A DNA stretch of 64,000 bases from Siphlonurus alternatus. Its lineage: Eukaryota > Arthropoda > Insecta > Ephemeroptera > Siphlonuridae. Shown piece by piece: positions 14,593 through 27,742 of the stretch. Every line of letters starts with the position of its first letter. Position 1 is the stretch's first letter. The notes beneath the pieces are model-generated. The model was not told the origin of the DNA. It ran no database searches and was given only the letters and a program-made list of their open reading frames with translations. Location: positions 20,676,196-20,740,195 of the forward strand of contig OX463778.1 in the NCBI GenBank assembly GCA_949825025.1. The letters are read 5' to 3'. The position numbers and the translations under genes were made by a program.

Positions 14593-14850
14593 ATTTGAGT
14601 TTGATCTCAGGTACCGCCAAAATTTTCCGCAGGTAGTTTAAACAACACCCACTCGTGCATCCGGGAGGTGATGGATGGCATCTTTCATCAATTGCTGACC
14701 ATCTTGATTGAGATTTCCATGGTTCCCTCAGTCACAACCAGGGAAATGCTAGAATAGATTGCTATAGGCCATGGCCACCCCGGTTTAGAAGAGACCCACA
14801 ACATTCTAAGCATTGCTAGGTCGTGTCTACGAAGTGCCATGAAATAACTT
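14593..14850 (+). mobile_element. 5S-headed SINE family member, diverged head
   Basis: The body atttccatggttccctcag, tcacaaccagggaaatgcta and ggccatggccacc matches the other copies. The head keeps only ggtgatggatggcatc. Followed by an unrelated A+T-rich stretch. Confidence 0.55.
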
Positions 14851-15560
14851 GGTAACCAATGCTCTGCAGCTAAGCGGAAAATTTAAATTTATTAAATATT
14901 TTCTTTATTTTTTTTTCGTTTTTTTTTTAATATCATATAAATAAATTTAAATAAATAATGTACTTTTTAAAACAAATTAAAACAAAAACAGGTTTACTTT
15001 GACAAAAAAAAGTATGTACTGTACATTAAATTTCATAGCGTATTATTACATATTAGCATATCACCATTAAAAATTACGTATAAAAAGTAAAAAAGTACAT
15101 TAAGCGCATACTTATAAAAAAATATATAATTATGAAACATTATTCATAAGATTATAACCTTTTTGATCTTTATAATAAAAAAACTCGGTCAAATGCTCGG
15201 ATCTAATTGAAAATTAAGGCTCATTGTTGGCACGGACGTCTAGCGTCCTGGTTCTGAGAGGAGATTTATGACACGGAATGTATCAAATATTTGCCTCATG
15301 CTGGGCGAGATGCTCGTGCATTAATAATATTTTCATCACTCAAACGTGACTCGATCTCAGACGAAAAGATGACGACAATGAAAAGAGAATTATGACGCAC
15401 AGGTGGGTACGAAAAGTAAATGAAATTCGAAATGAAATTGGAATAATGTTAATAGCATTTTTATATATAGGTAAAAATTTTAAGGGTGAAGTAAGGGCAA
15501 CTATTATAATAAGTAACCTAGAAATTTCAAATACGTTTGAGTTTTATTGTTCGTCCATGT

Positions 15561-15766
15561 ACATTCTGGAAACCATGAACTTTTACTCCAGTTTTGTTTG
15601 TGGGCGTGATCACGTTGTCTAGGGAGGCTTGGTGAAGCTAAACTCTTTTGATATTGATTGACTGGGTGCTTTATCTACCTTGCCCCAAAATTTTAAATCT
15701 GCATCTCTGTCTATTTAAACTGCAGCTCTAGCAAGTGAGGAAGGAGTTCGTGCTGTCTACAGGTGT
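15561..15766. mobile_element. Dispersed element, family B copy 1
   Basis: This matches the copy at 27281-27497 along its length: gaggcttg.tgaa.ctaaactctttt, tattgat.gactg, ctgcatctct..gtctatt and ttcgtgctgtc..aggtgtac. The left terminal repeat has decayed. No coding capacity. Confidence 0.65.
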
Positions 15767-16559
15767 ACACGATGCAATTTTGCATACAATTTTTATTTTC
15801 AAGAATATATCATCCCCATACAAACAAATGAAGTTTATGTTTACTTGTAAGGAAAAATTGTATGTATGCAATTATTTAATTAAATTAAAGTTAATTATAA
15901 AATTGTATCGTGTAACATTGGCTTAAAAACCCAGTCTTATGTAGTCCTTGTAATTTTTTTAAGGTAAACAGCTAGGTATACCAGATATATCTGACACATC
16001 CTCATTAGTCAGTATCTTTCCCCAATACGTTTAAAACGTTTTGTACTTTTTTCCCTTACATACTTAGAAAATTATTAACATTAATAAAAAAAAAACAGTT
16101 TATACTGTTTATAGTGATATAATATTAATTATGCTGACCGTATTTTTAATGTTTTTTACAAAACCCACATCTTCAATGAACGTATTCATAATCTTTATCC
16201 ATCAATAGATATTGTCTAACAATGCATTCGATAAGAATACATATTTAAAAATTAAGTACGTTACCTTGAATTATATTGCTTAAAATATAATTTTCTAATC
16301 GTGAGGATTCTTTGTTTTAGAAAGATCAATAAATTATTATTTTATCACGAAAGAATTTTAGAACTCATTTTTATGAAAAAGTTGCAAAAATTTTACACTA
16401 TCGTGATTGTAGCTTGATATTATCATAACAATGCTAGCTCTTCTGTCTACATTGATGATGTTATTTATTGTGCATGGTGTTACGTGATGATACAGGTAAT
16501 TCTGTGCAAATTCGGTTTATTGCAAAATTATTATTTTAATTTTTTTAACATTTTATATG

Positions 16560-16830
16560 TGGAGGTAACGCATTGCATTGATTAGTTCTCGTGAAACCAC
16601 TGAAGTCAAGTATTGGCTAGTGTGGTTAGTACCTGGATGGGTGACCATTTCAAGAAAAATCCCATGTTTTGTGCGTGTGGGTTGGTTCTTCTGTTCCATT
16701 GTTGGAAGGTAGAAGTGACCATTCTGACTTATGTTTTCCACGGTTCCCTCAGTCACACGCATATATAATATAGTGATACTCTAACCAAGCAGTGGCTACA
16801 ATCCTTTATCCATTCCTATATTTTCATTAA
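16560..16830 (+). mobile_element. 5S-headed SINE-like element, most complete copy
   Basis: The head reads accactgaagtcaagtattg, then gtggttagtacctggatggg and tgacc, closest to the 5S rRNA internal control region. The body follows with ttttccacggttccctcag and aagcagtggctacaatcctt. A minus-strand open frame here is incidental. This copy anchors the family definition. Confidence 0.7.
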
Positions 16831-17245
16831 ATACTAACTAATGAGCTTCAAAACCATGAGAGGTTTAATTTTAGTACCTAATGTAACTTTTAAGACCACC
16901 TTCCTTATTCATAATAATTACCCTTCCTTATAGCTATAATACCATTCATTTATCCACTTTTATTATTTTTTTATAGAATATATCTTGCAAAATATTATAT
17001 TATGCTGTATAGAGTTTTTTTACCTTTATTAATTTGAAATTATAGAAGCAATGAACAATTTATTATTGATAATTTAATTAATGTCATATAAAAATATAAA
17101 ACATTGCAATATTTTTAACATTTAAACATAAATATTAATCATTAATATAGCTCTGTTTCTTCTTTTATTGCGTAAATAAAAAAGAGTACACACAGTGGTT
17201 ATATGAAGTACGTAATATTATATTGTAGGTAATTTTAATCAATAG

Positions 17246-17495
17246 ATGACCCTCGGTTCAATCTCAGCATCGTGCGTTGAGATCTCCTCCGTAGGGCATC
17301 CATATTACTACACTGTAACAATTCTTTCTTATCGGATCTATTGTGTATACTTGATAAATACATATTATACACATGTTAACCTTCACCTTTTCAAGCTCAT
17401 CTATCACCGTTTTAAATTCTCTGTGTTCAACTGTGTTCAAAACCTCCCACCACCATCATTGCCATCCGGGTAAAAAAAAAAGAAAAAAAAATGAC
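17246..17495 (+). mobile_element. Possible tRNA-derived SINE, 5'-truncated
   Basis: GGTTCAATCTC at 17253-17263 resembles a Pol III B box (GGTTCRANNC). The stretch ends in ccatccgggt followed by an A-rich tail (17471-17490). No A box was found upstream. Single copy in the window, so the assignment is weak. Confidence 0.3.
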
Positions 17496-18282
17496 TTACT
17501 TCTAGAGCAAATTATTTTTTTCAACTACATCAGTAATATGTAAATATCATTATGGTCTATCTATATAAAAAACAAAATACTGCAGAATTTAATGCCATGA
17601 AAAGCTAATAAAGGTTTGTCTATTTCCAAATTGTGCACCTACGCTTTAGTTGTATTTAAACAAAAATTTTAATAAATTTTATGAGACATCATGCAAGTGT
17701 TATAATATGGTTATATCTCCTTGATATAAAAGGGTATATTACTGATGCAAGAAATGGACTTTGCTGTCAAAAATTGATTAAAATTTAAAAATTTGCTGAA
17801 CGATAAGAAAACTCTGAGCTGAGGAGGCTGGGGGACCTCATCAGAAAGACCCTTCAAATTAAAACAGCCTAAAAACTATTCAAATATAGAAAAGGTTTTT
17901 AACTATATTAAAACAAGATATGAAACTGACCTTTAATGAAAAGTGAATATAAAATCTATTAGTGCGATCCTATAAAAACTTCTCTCATTTATACCATGCA
18001 GTATAAATTTGATTAATTTTTGCAATAAAAAGAGGTCGATTGGAAGCAATAGAGTAATATAATTAAATATCAAAATTGCAAGACGTCTACCATATAATAA
18101 CAGAAAATAGTAACGAGTTAGTGTACATACATTATATATGAACAGTATAGAGAGGTAGTTTATTTTGACAGCGATATTAGTCTGGAATTTTGTTGTGAGA
18201 CGAGTGTAAAGAATACCGATTATTTCTTTACAACAAGACCTTCCCCGTGAATAAAACAAAGTGTTCGTCATGTTTTAACAAA

Positions 18283-18311
18283 TAAAATAATAATAATAAT
18301 AATAATAATAC
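18283..18311. repeat. (AAT)n microsatellite
   Basis: About nine AAT units. Shorter ATT runs occur at 1295-1325 and elsewhere. Confidence 0.85.
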
Positions 18312-21300
18312 AAATTATCTTGAAGATAAAAGGTCAAGTCTATAAAAAAAAAGTACGTAATTTAAAATCTGAGAAGTATAAATTTTAAATACATTGAGTA
18401 AGAGTTAAAAATAGATTTTATTAATAATGTACATTAAATAATTTATTGTTTTTTTTTATATTAACAAGTGTAAAATTAATATTGTCTCAAATAAGTGTCA
18501 TAATTTTAAAAAAGTAATGGTTAAATTATTATATACTATTATGTAATGAAAAAAATGTGATTTTTATTCAATTACTTTAATAATGAGGTCAATAAATTAT
18601 AATTTATAAAGAATTCCTTTCATTCCTTATAAAGAAATTTATTACAAATACATAAAGAAATTTCTTAGTCAGTAGCTATACAATATTGGTAACATCAACA
18701 ACATTGAAATCATGTTAAACATGTGAGGGTTGGTAGGTTCAGATTCCTAGCTCTTGTAAATGGCACATTAACTTTTATTGCAATGTACCTTTTGCTGCAA
18801 CCACCGAGAGAGATGAGAGAGAGAGAGACAACTGGATTGCTGCTGGCGTGACTTCTCACCTAAGCCCGATCACGATCTGATCAAGTCACGTGACTTATCC
18901 CCCAAGCTGCATCTTCATCTGTTTAAAAGATCTAGTACTAAATGCCGAGAAAATTGATATGATGTTGTAACGTTTAATACAATTTGTATCGCTTCTCTAT
19001 ATTATGCATCGTGATCTCTTTAATTCTCACAACATATAATTTTGTATTCAATATTACTACATAAATATATAACGTTTACGGTATCAAAACAAGTGTAATG
19101 TTAATTATAGATACTCATAAAAGTTTTTATTGAAATCAATGTAGTGGAACGAAAATATTTAATTTTAAATTAGAACACATTAAAAATGTTTATGCAACAT
19201 TTCTTAGAATCCAAGGGATTGATGTAACTTACTAGTAACGATTCCAAAATAATGCATAGGGGACATTATTATATTATAACTATTATAAGCCATGTTACAA
19301 TTTTAATACAGATTATCTGGTTTTAAAGTTTTAACCAAACTTAAAATGCAATTTTTAATACAGATTTAATAGTTAAAAATTCAAAATAAACTGATTATAA
19401 GATACGTTTTATACCTGCATGCTCTCAATTCAAATTGTGTCAATTACATTGTATGGAATTAATTAAGATTGTACATCAATTTTGTCTGAAATTTGGTATG
19501 AATTTTGGCTACATAAATTATAACATTTTTCTATGCACATATACAAAATAAATTCAATTTTTCTTATAAAATGTATATAGATAGGTTAAAAATAACATAC
19601 AAAGCATAAAAAAGCATAAAACGCATTATTACATCTCAAAAGTTGTATTACAATCTTTTTTATTACTACATAATTAACCTAATGAGGTAGGTCATAATAT
19701 GCAATTTATCAATAATATATTACTAGTAGATATAACATGCGGTATCTTTAATATAGAAATTTAATACTTCTTCTTTCTGGGTGGTATGAAAAATTAAATA
19801 ATAAATAAAATTGAAAACAAGTTTTCTGAGACATAATTCAATTTAAATGAGTCTTTTATGGAATAATAAACTATTTTAAAATGCACATATTATAATAAGT
19901 ATTAACATAATATTATATTCTTCAATATAAATAAATAAGAAATTATAATATATAAGTTTAAATAGAAAGTATCATTATAATATAAAACACATGACATAAA
20001 ATAAGCAATATTTATTGATATTAATTCTAATGTAATAAAAATTTATTAATGCTAAAGATATTACAAAATTAAATTGTTGCAAGTTGGAGGACAGTTTTAT
20101 ATCATTGTCATTTTTTATAAGTACAATTTATACAACATCAGGAAAGGAAACAATTACTCATTGTTGTGCCCAACAAAGCATGTGATAAGCTCCGGTACGG
20201 GATTCACACCTCGACGATACATTGTTGCATAAGAGAGGATGCTTCGTTCCTTTATGTTTATTATAAATTATGATCGTGTCATTAAATTGAATATATAAAA
20301 ACTACTAGTGTTACATGAGAGCTTCTATGTTAGTGGTACTTGCTGCATAATTGCATAATAAGTATACAGTAATTATAAACATTTAACCTTTTTTACCTTG
20401 TAATATGATTATAACCAAGATATTTTACATATATTTAATACTTGTAGCACCTTACTGGTATGTGTTAGGTTATGCCAATATGCATTCAATGTACAATTAT
20501 GGACCTACTGAATGTTACACTTTGACTTATTTTCTGTTTTCTGGGCCTATAGTTAAACGAGGCGAGGTAAACTTGTATTATTTTTTAATTATATATTAGC
20601 ATTATTTTGGCATACAAACTAAAGGAATTCGTGGGTCTTCTTTTCTGCTGACATTTCCTTCTTCTTTTTTTTTTTTTTTTTTTTTTTCTTTCACTAGTGT
20701 ATACTATTCAAAATCGGATGGCAATGCACGTCAATTATTTCAATAATTGAGCAATCCGAAATTTCAACTCTTTGTTTTTTAATTAAAACTGTTGTAATAC
20801 CAAAACAGGACATTTCGAAAGTCGCAAGGTGTACATTATAAAAAAGTAATGACATTTCTGTTTTAAATACTTAGAAATGAGGAAAAGCAATATTAGAATT
20901 ATTAACTTGAATGTTTTCTCTGAATTATAGAAGATGTAATTGTGTAGATTCATATCGAAACATTATCGACTTTCAACTATTTGTGACGTCATACAAAGAG
21001 GATGTATATCGGTGCTTCTAAGTACGTAATCCTCATCTCCACATCATTAAGAAAATGTGTTACTTTTTTATTATAAGTTCAGGGACAACATGCAAAACTT
21101 TATCGACGTTGTATAATCATTAATTATTTTAATTAAATGTCATGTAATTAAAAATTCATTCCACTTTTCACACTACAATCTGACAAAAGTTCAGATTTGT
21201 ATATTAGATAATAAATCTCTTTGACATTTAAGTCATATTATTGATGAAGCAAAATGCCTGAAAGGCGAAAAAAAAATGTACATTTTCAGTGTAATTAAGG

Positions 21301-23317
21301 TTCAGTTATATTAATAATTTAATGCAAATTTTCGCCATAGACTGGTTATTTTGTTGATCAAATATAAATAGGTCTGTTTAAACCAAAAAACATTAAATTT
21401 TCATATGAATCTTTTATTCTATTTTTTTATGTTTCACTTACGATAGAGTTTTAATCAAATTTGGTTTAATATTAATTTAATTTTTTCTTATTAATTTTAC
21501 ACAACTCCCTGCAGCTGTACACCTTGAACCGATGGGAACGATAACAGCTGATTCACTGATGACTGATGACACGATTCCAATAAATAGAAGAAGGAAGAGA
21601 AGTTTTTAATTTTTGGGAGGAGCATAATTATTTATCAAAATAATTCATTTCAATATTTATGAAGACAAAATCAAGTTTCTTACTAACCATGGTTAGTATC
21701 AGTATATATAAATCGCTATCACTATAACCGTGGTTAGTAATCTCTGGTCTCGATTCACAAAGAAGCTTATTCAGCTTTCTCTGCACTTACTGCGATTAGT
21801 GAGACACCTGAATAACTTTCAGGCTAACTCTTTCGTCAATAGCGTCCAATTTTATTATATCCTTCAATTATACGTAAATATATTGCAGAGATTTTTTTGC
21901 ATGTATTAAATTTGCATTATAATGTCATAGCGTTCACTTTTAAAATCTTGATTAAATTCACCTTTTAAAATAAGGCTATTACGTAAATATGATTTCATAT
22001 TTATTTATAATGTAATTTGATAATTTGACTGACTAGTTATATCAATATAAAATACTCTAACAGTAAGAGCTAAATTATGTTACTAAACAAAATTATCTTA
22101 TTTTATTTACTCATTATAAATCCATTATATAAAAAAAATGATTGAATAAATTCTTAAGGATTTTATTTTGATACACGAGCAGGTTTTATTGACTCAAATC
22201 AATCATTTTTACACAATTAAAGTTATAATATAAATTTATAAGAGGCATTTGTTTATGAATATTTCATTTTAAACGTTTTTTTCTTGACGTTTATATTTAT
22301 ATCGTTGTTGAATGGTGTAATATGAGTAGTACTCGGCAAAAGGTTTCTCCTCACCGTACGATCTTAGGTTGTAAAAAAATTTGTTATCTGTGATTCCACC
22401 TTCAGTATGATGAATGCAGTGTTGGGATGCATTAACTTACAAAGTGGCTCTTAGCCAGACTTGTGTATACCTCCTATAAATATAGATGTCTAAGCACAAG
22501 TGATGAACGGAATGGAATGTTGGCGAGTTATTTAATGTCGTATAATTACGTAAAATAATTGCATTTTTTTTTTTTTTGTAAATAATACTAAAAATAATTT
22601 CATTGAAGATAATTTGCTTTTCACATATATTAATATATTTATAATTACTTAATAAATTATTGTTTTTTTTTTAATATTTATATTTATAATTACTCAATAA
22701 AATATTGTTTTTTAATAATATTTTTATTACGTGATGGCTGTAAAATTTTAATGAAGTGAAGATGTCCTACAACAGTTAATTATGGAATAAAATTTTGCAT
22801 CATATATAATTACTAACAATAATTTTTGTCATATAAATTTTTATTTTTTTTTATTTTATTTATTTATTTTTATTATATTAATTTTCCTATTTTGGTTATT
22901 ACTTGAAGAAATTCTGCATTGAAGGATAAAAATTCCATCAAAATAATTTGAAGACTATTAAATTCTGAGATACACATCATGACAATTTTTGGCTTGATGA
23001 CTTATAACATTATATAGCCTCACCCTCAACGAGTTTGAATGCTGGATTTTCAACGTAATTAATATCAACAAAATTAAAGCTTGTATTTTATATTCATTTC
23101 TAACCCTGCAAGAACATTTTAAAAGATACCCTTGCCTACTTTGCTCCAAGACAGAAAAGGTTATTATTTGCAATTTTGGGCAAGGTAATAAGAAAATCAT
23201 ACAGTCTAGTATAATTCCAGAAATTTAATGTTCGTGTCCTCGATGAAATCACTCAAAATTAAATTAGGAGTTATCACATACGTTCCTGTTATCCTATTAT
23301 AAGGTGTTACCTGTTTC

Positions 23318-23610
23318 GTTGTTGAAAAATTACTTCTTCAAATAATCCTCTACACGCCTAAACGTCTATCTTATTACGTCTTTTTACCTTAAAAACCAAA
23401 TCTTAATATTTTTTTCTCACTCAAAGTGAGGATAAAATGGAGACAATTTTTCAAACTTTTTATGATCAGTAAGAAAAAACGTAATCTAGTCTTTTTCTCT
23501 CCTTTTTCTTCAAAGATGGTTCAAATTAGGAGAAAATTAGATAGACTTTAAAAGTGCATAAAAAATGAAACATAATTCAATTCATGTCACCTGTAGTCTC
23601 TAACTGCCTT
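23318..23610 (+). repeat. Dispersed repeat, family C copy 1
   Basis: It aligns with 35979-36270: gttgaaaaattac.tcttcaaat, atcctctacac, ttaccttaaaaac, caaagtgaggat.aaa and aattcatgtcac. Identity is partial and there is no coding capacity. It is probably a decayed transposon. Confidence 0.6.
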
Positions 23611-24084
23611 GGAAAGACGTGATGGAGCGCACGAAGCCTCTCGCAAACAGCACTCACCTCAAGTGATAAAAACGTAAATGAACGAACTGGAAGGTGGTAA
23701 TTATAAAGTAGCCGTCTTATCTATAGTAAGTTTTATTGTGAGTTTATTACTGTACTAACATACCCAAAATTATTACCTTTACTTTTAGTCTGTCTATTTT
23801 TTTGTTACGCTTAAGTCATTTCAAGGTAATTAATGTGCGTAAGAAGTAATAATATAAGAAAGAAACTAATTTAAATACACTAATGTACGTTTTTATATAA
23901 ACTACTCTTTTAATTTGCCTTTTTATAGCACTGACAATGAATAATTCACTTAAAAAATTTCAGTTTTGTTATTATTTTTTTAAGTAGTATATTATTATAC
24001 TTTGCTTTTAAAGCTCATGACTCATTATTTAACAGCAATATTTCTATTTATATCAAAATACAGAATTTCATAAACGAAATAAAC

Positions 24085-24188
<104 letters not shown>

Positions 24189-24609
24189 CAGCATACACAT
24201 TTTTTTTACATAAATAATTTCTAGTAATTAAATATATCACATTAATAATATTGCTTATAATCATTATAAATTAATCTTGACTTTTTCATATCATCATATA
24301 TACCATTAAAATAATTGAAATTATTATTTCATAATTTTATAATAATAAAAATAAGTTACATAAACTAATTATTTTTAAATATTAAACATTTTGATAATAT
24401 TGAAAGGTTAAACATTAAATTAACCTTAACATTTTAATAATACTAATATCGTGAATTTAAATTACCATATACAATGGTCACCGCAACTATATAATCTTTA
24501 TTGTATATATTTATGATTATTTCCCCGTCAAAACATTTCTCAACAAAAGAGTGGTACATAATTTATACCTCACAGCATCCTCCGCGGACACAACAGCTGA
24601 CGTGCGAGC

Positions 24610-25457
24610 TACACTGCAAAAACAACTAAATACCAAAGGCATTGAGAATCTGCACAATCACTTTTACATCACCAAAAGTGTTTAGCTTCTCAATGCTTTT
24701 ATTGTTTACGGTCTTCATACCTGTTGTAAAAAGCTAAAAAGTGATCACCAATCTAACTACTCGCCAGCTTAACTCCGGTAATCACTTTCGATCATACCTT
24801 ACCACTGCACTGCTAATGCTTTCTTAGTAGGAAGAGTATTATTGAGGTATATAAAATAAATAAGAGCTATGGTGAAATGATAAGGGTTCATTTCAATACA
24901 AGGTTATACAAATTTCGACCCTAGGGTAAAATTTGATGGCGGTTCTAATGGCGACCCTTAAATTTGCGACCCTTTGACCCTTAAGGGTCAAAAGACCCTT
25001 AAAATTTTTTTTCGTGAAAAATTGCGAAATTGACATTAGCAATGTCCTTAATTAACTTTAGAGCTCTTATTTACGCATTTTAAGGGTCGACCCTTGGGGT
25101 CTAACAGGGGTCATTTTTTAAAAGTATACAAATATTTATAACAAAATTTGTCAAAAACTGTGAGGATTATGGATTTAGCATTGGCTTTAATTGATTCAGT
25201 AAGAATAATGACCCTCTAAGGGTCGACCCCTAAAATATATTACGATCTATTCCGCAAATAATACTTCTAAATGCTATTAACATGCAATTTCTGAATGCTA
25301 ATTCTGTTAACAAAAATCTAATGTTTATAACGTTAGTTTTTAAATGGTAAAAACAGTGATTATATAGCAAAGACATTTAGCTATTTTTCTAAATACTTTT
25401 AACGTTCAGTAAATGTTAAAAGCATGGAGGGTCTGAATACCGATTTTTTGCAGTGTA
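24610..25457. mobile_element. Putative non-autonomous DNA element with TACACTGCAAAAA ends
   Basis: TACACTGCAAAAA at the left end and TTTTTTGCAGTGTA at the right end form short terminal inverted repeats about 850 bp apart. No clear target duplication was seen. The interior contains a SINE fragment (24735-24830) and a cluster of GACCC/GGGTC words. Family not recognised. Confidence 0.5.
24735..24830 (-). mobile_element. 5S-headed SINE-like fragment, inverted, inside the 24610-25457 element
   Basis: On the minus strand it reads aaagtgattaccggagttaa, gctggcgagtagttagattg and gtgatcac, a decayed version of the 5S-like head. Confidence 0.45.
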
Positions 25458-27280
25458 ATTGGTGTCCAGTGACTTCCTGTCACTCCCCTTTGACCTGGGA
25501 ACATTCAAGGTGCTTAATCTACAATTAAAATTTCACCACATTGTACATCAAATTATTTAGACATGCTATTATTTCCACTAATATTATAACAACAAAATAT
25601 TTCTATTAAGGTCAAGTAATAGACCTTTTGTAGTCAAAACATAGAACCATACTGAAATGACCAAATTTGGATCTATAAAATTTTTATTATTATTTTTTGG
25701 AATTATACATCTTGACCTTGTTTTTTTTTCTGCATAAGTTTTGGCAATTACTTTTTTTTATTTAAATGATAACGAAATAGTCACATTTTTTATTAAATTT
25801 TGCATAAATTTATGTACTGTAATGCTTCTCCTTAGGTTTCGTGTTAAAGCATTGTAAAATGTAAATTTTTATTAATATTTGCTAATCAAATGTATTTAAT
25901 TTATGTACTTAATTTAAGTATTTGCTGATTATATAATATATATATTATGCATAATTATTACTTAAAACAACAAATTCAGATCATCCAGTAGTATTATATT
26001 ATATAATTACATATCCTCTTTTTTTAACCAAACATAGCACCTAAATTAACATGCATTAAAAGTGTTAAAGAAATTTACTCTATTTCCACTATGCTATAAA
26101 GCCCCCGTTGAATTGTTATTTTGATTATATTGAACATCCAACCGTAATGGTTCCTTTCCTTTATAATAAATATTTTGATTATTAAACTAATTTATAACAA
26201 TTAATTCTGTTCGTAAATACACAATCAGATAATAATCAATTATTTTATTTTCCTTCATATCACTTGCACAGATGGTCAATCTGATTACTGATTCACGAAT
26301 CGATTTTGCATTTACAAACAGACCTGATGAAAAATAAAATGTATAAAAACAATATGATTCAAAAAATTTGCTTATATAATAATATACATTTCATATATAT
26401 CATATAAATATGTATGTACAAGTTTTGAAAGGTCTATATTAAAGTGTAAATAAACAGCATGTAAGAAATGTTACACATAAGTACTTTTCTATTAGCAGGT
26501 TAGTGGAAAACTGTAACTTTTTAACATCAGGTGTTAATTGGGTGTTTCATCTTTCATCATGTCTTCACCTTCTACTTTAGACAGTGGTAATATTTTGGAG
26601 TGACGGCTGTATAAATTAAAAAAATACCTACTGTATAGTAATGCAGGTTGAGATTAATAAAATAATTTTTTTAATGCATTTCTATTGATATTTACGATCA
26701 ATAATTGATTATTAAAATAAAGAAATAAATTATTATTAAAATAATCAACAATTTTTTTATTTTTTTAATACGCGCGCGCGTATCTCGTAAATATTATAAA
26801 ACTTGTAAAAAAAAGTATAACAAAATAATTTCACACAAAATTATAGAATATTATATAGTATAGTAAAATTGTTAATTATTTCAAATATTTTCAAACAAAT
26901 TTATATAAAGTACTTACGAGTGAAAGTTTTTAATTAAAAAAATTGAAGGTTAAAAATATTATTATTAATAATAATTGAAGTTTAATTGAGACATATATAG
27001 AAGACGTAGAAGTGAATGACCACAAGAAGTAATTACGGCTATGATTGATATCGCATGCAGCTTAATTAGAAAAAAAAATATTTGACGAGACAGCACTTAA
27101 ACCTTATTTGGACATCATGATTTGTTGGATACTGTAAATATTACTTCTTGGTAATACTCTCCCATTCATAGATCATTTTCAATTTGTACAGAAGACAGAG
27201 AATTAAGAACAAGAATTCATACGATAAATATTCTGGAACACGTCCTTGCCTCTCATACTATGAATGTCTTTAAGATTATA

Positions 27281-27497
27281 ACACCCTGGACAGCACGAAC
27301 TTTACTCTTGCTTTGTTTGCGGGCATTACCAATCAATGTTAATCAATGGAGGCTTGATGAAACTAAACTCTTTTGATATTGATAGACTGAGTGCTCTTCT
27401 TACATCTCCCAAAATTGCAAAACTGCATCTCTCCGTCTATTGGAGCTGCAGTTCTGGCAAGTAAGGCAAGAGTAACGTTCGTGCTGTCCAGAGGTGT
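27281..27497. mobile_element. Dispersed element, family B copy 2, with inverted ends
   Basis: The left end CTGGACAGCACGAACTTTAC and the right end GTAACGTTCGTGCTGTCCAG are inverted repeats of about 27 bp. It shares its interior with the copy at 15561. A MITE-like element of about 217 bp. The open frame across its right half is not thought to be a gene. Confidence 0.65.
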
Positions 27498-27590
27498 ACA
27501 CTTTGTGTTAGCTTCGACGTTATTATTGGCTCATTTCCTGGAGCGGCAGCTTCAAGAGATTTGTAATATTTGGGGAAGTATGAAGATCAA

Positions 27591-27742
27591 CAGGCGCGGA
27601 TTCAGAAAAAAATATCGGGAAAGGTCAATGTTAAAAAAAAAAAATTGGAGTGGAGGAAATGCTTATATTTTCCATGTTTAATCTAAAATTTCGGGGGGAA
27701 GGGCCGCGTCCCCCCTGCCCCCTCCTCCTGGATCCGCGCCTG
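27591..27742. mobile_element. Second hAT-like MITE with GGATCC-type ends
   Basis: CAGGCGCGGATTCAG and CTGGATCCGCGCCTG form the inverted ends. The flanking 8-mers AAGATCAA (27583-27590) and AAGATGAA (27743-27750) differ at one base and are taken as the target duplication. The interior is G/C-run rich like the copy at 6016 but with a different left half. Confidence 0.75.

Larger units (their letters stand above)
8146..15560. other. A+T-rich intergenic stretch
   Basis: No gene seen apart from the SINE fragments, the island at 9785 and exon-like sequence near 11327-11377 on the minus strand. A G+C-richer patch at 13020-13200 and an MITE-like stretch at 10775-10970 (gggctgtctcacactgg ... ggcagtgtgcgatcc) are unassigned. 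Short frames at 13278-13873 are A+T-rich chance frames. Confidence 0.6.

Noticed and set aside
16600..16660. 5S rRNA gene
   Set aside because: Only the internal promoter-like part resembles 5S rRNA. The rest matches a dispersed SINE-like body found at other sites.
20160..20250. tRNA-like stretch (gggattcacacctcgacg)
   Set aside because: No cloverleaf or paired acceptor stem could be formed around it.
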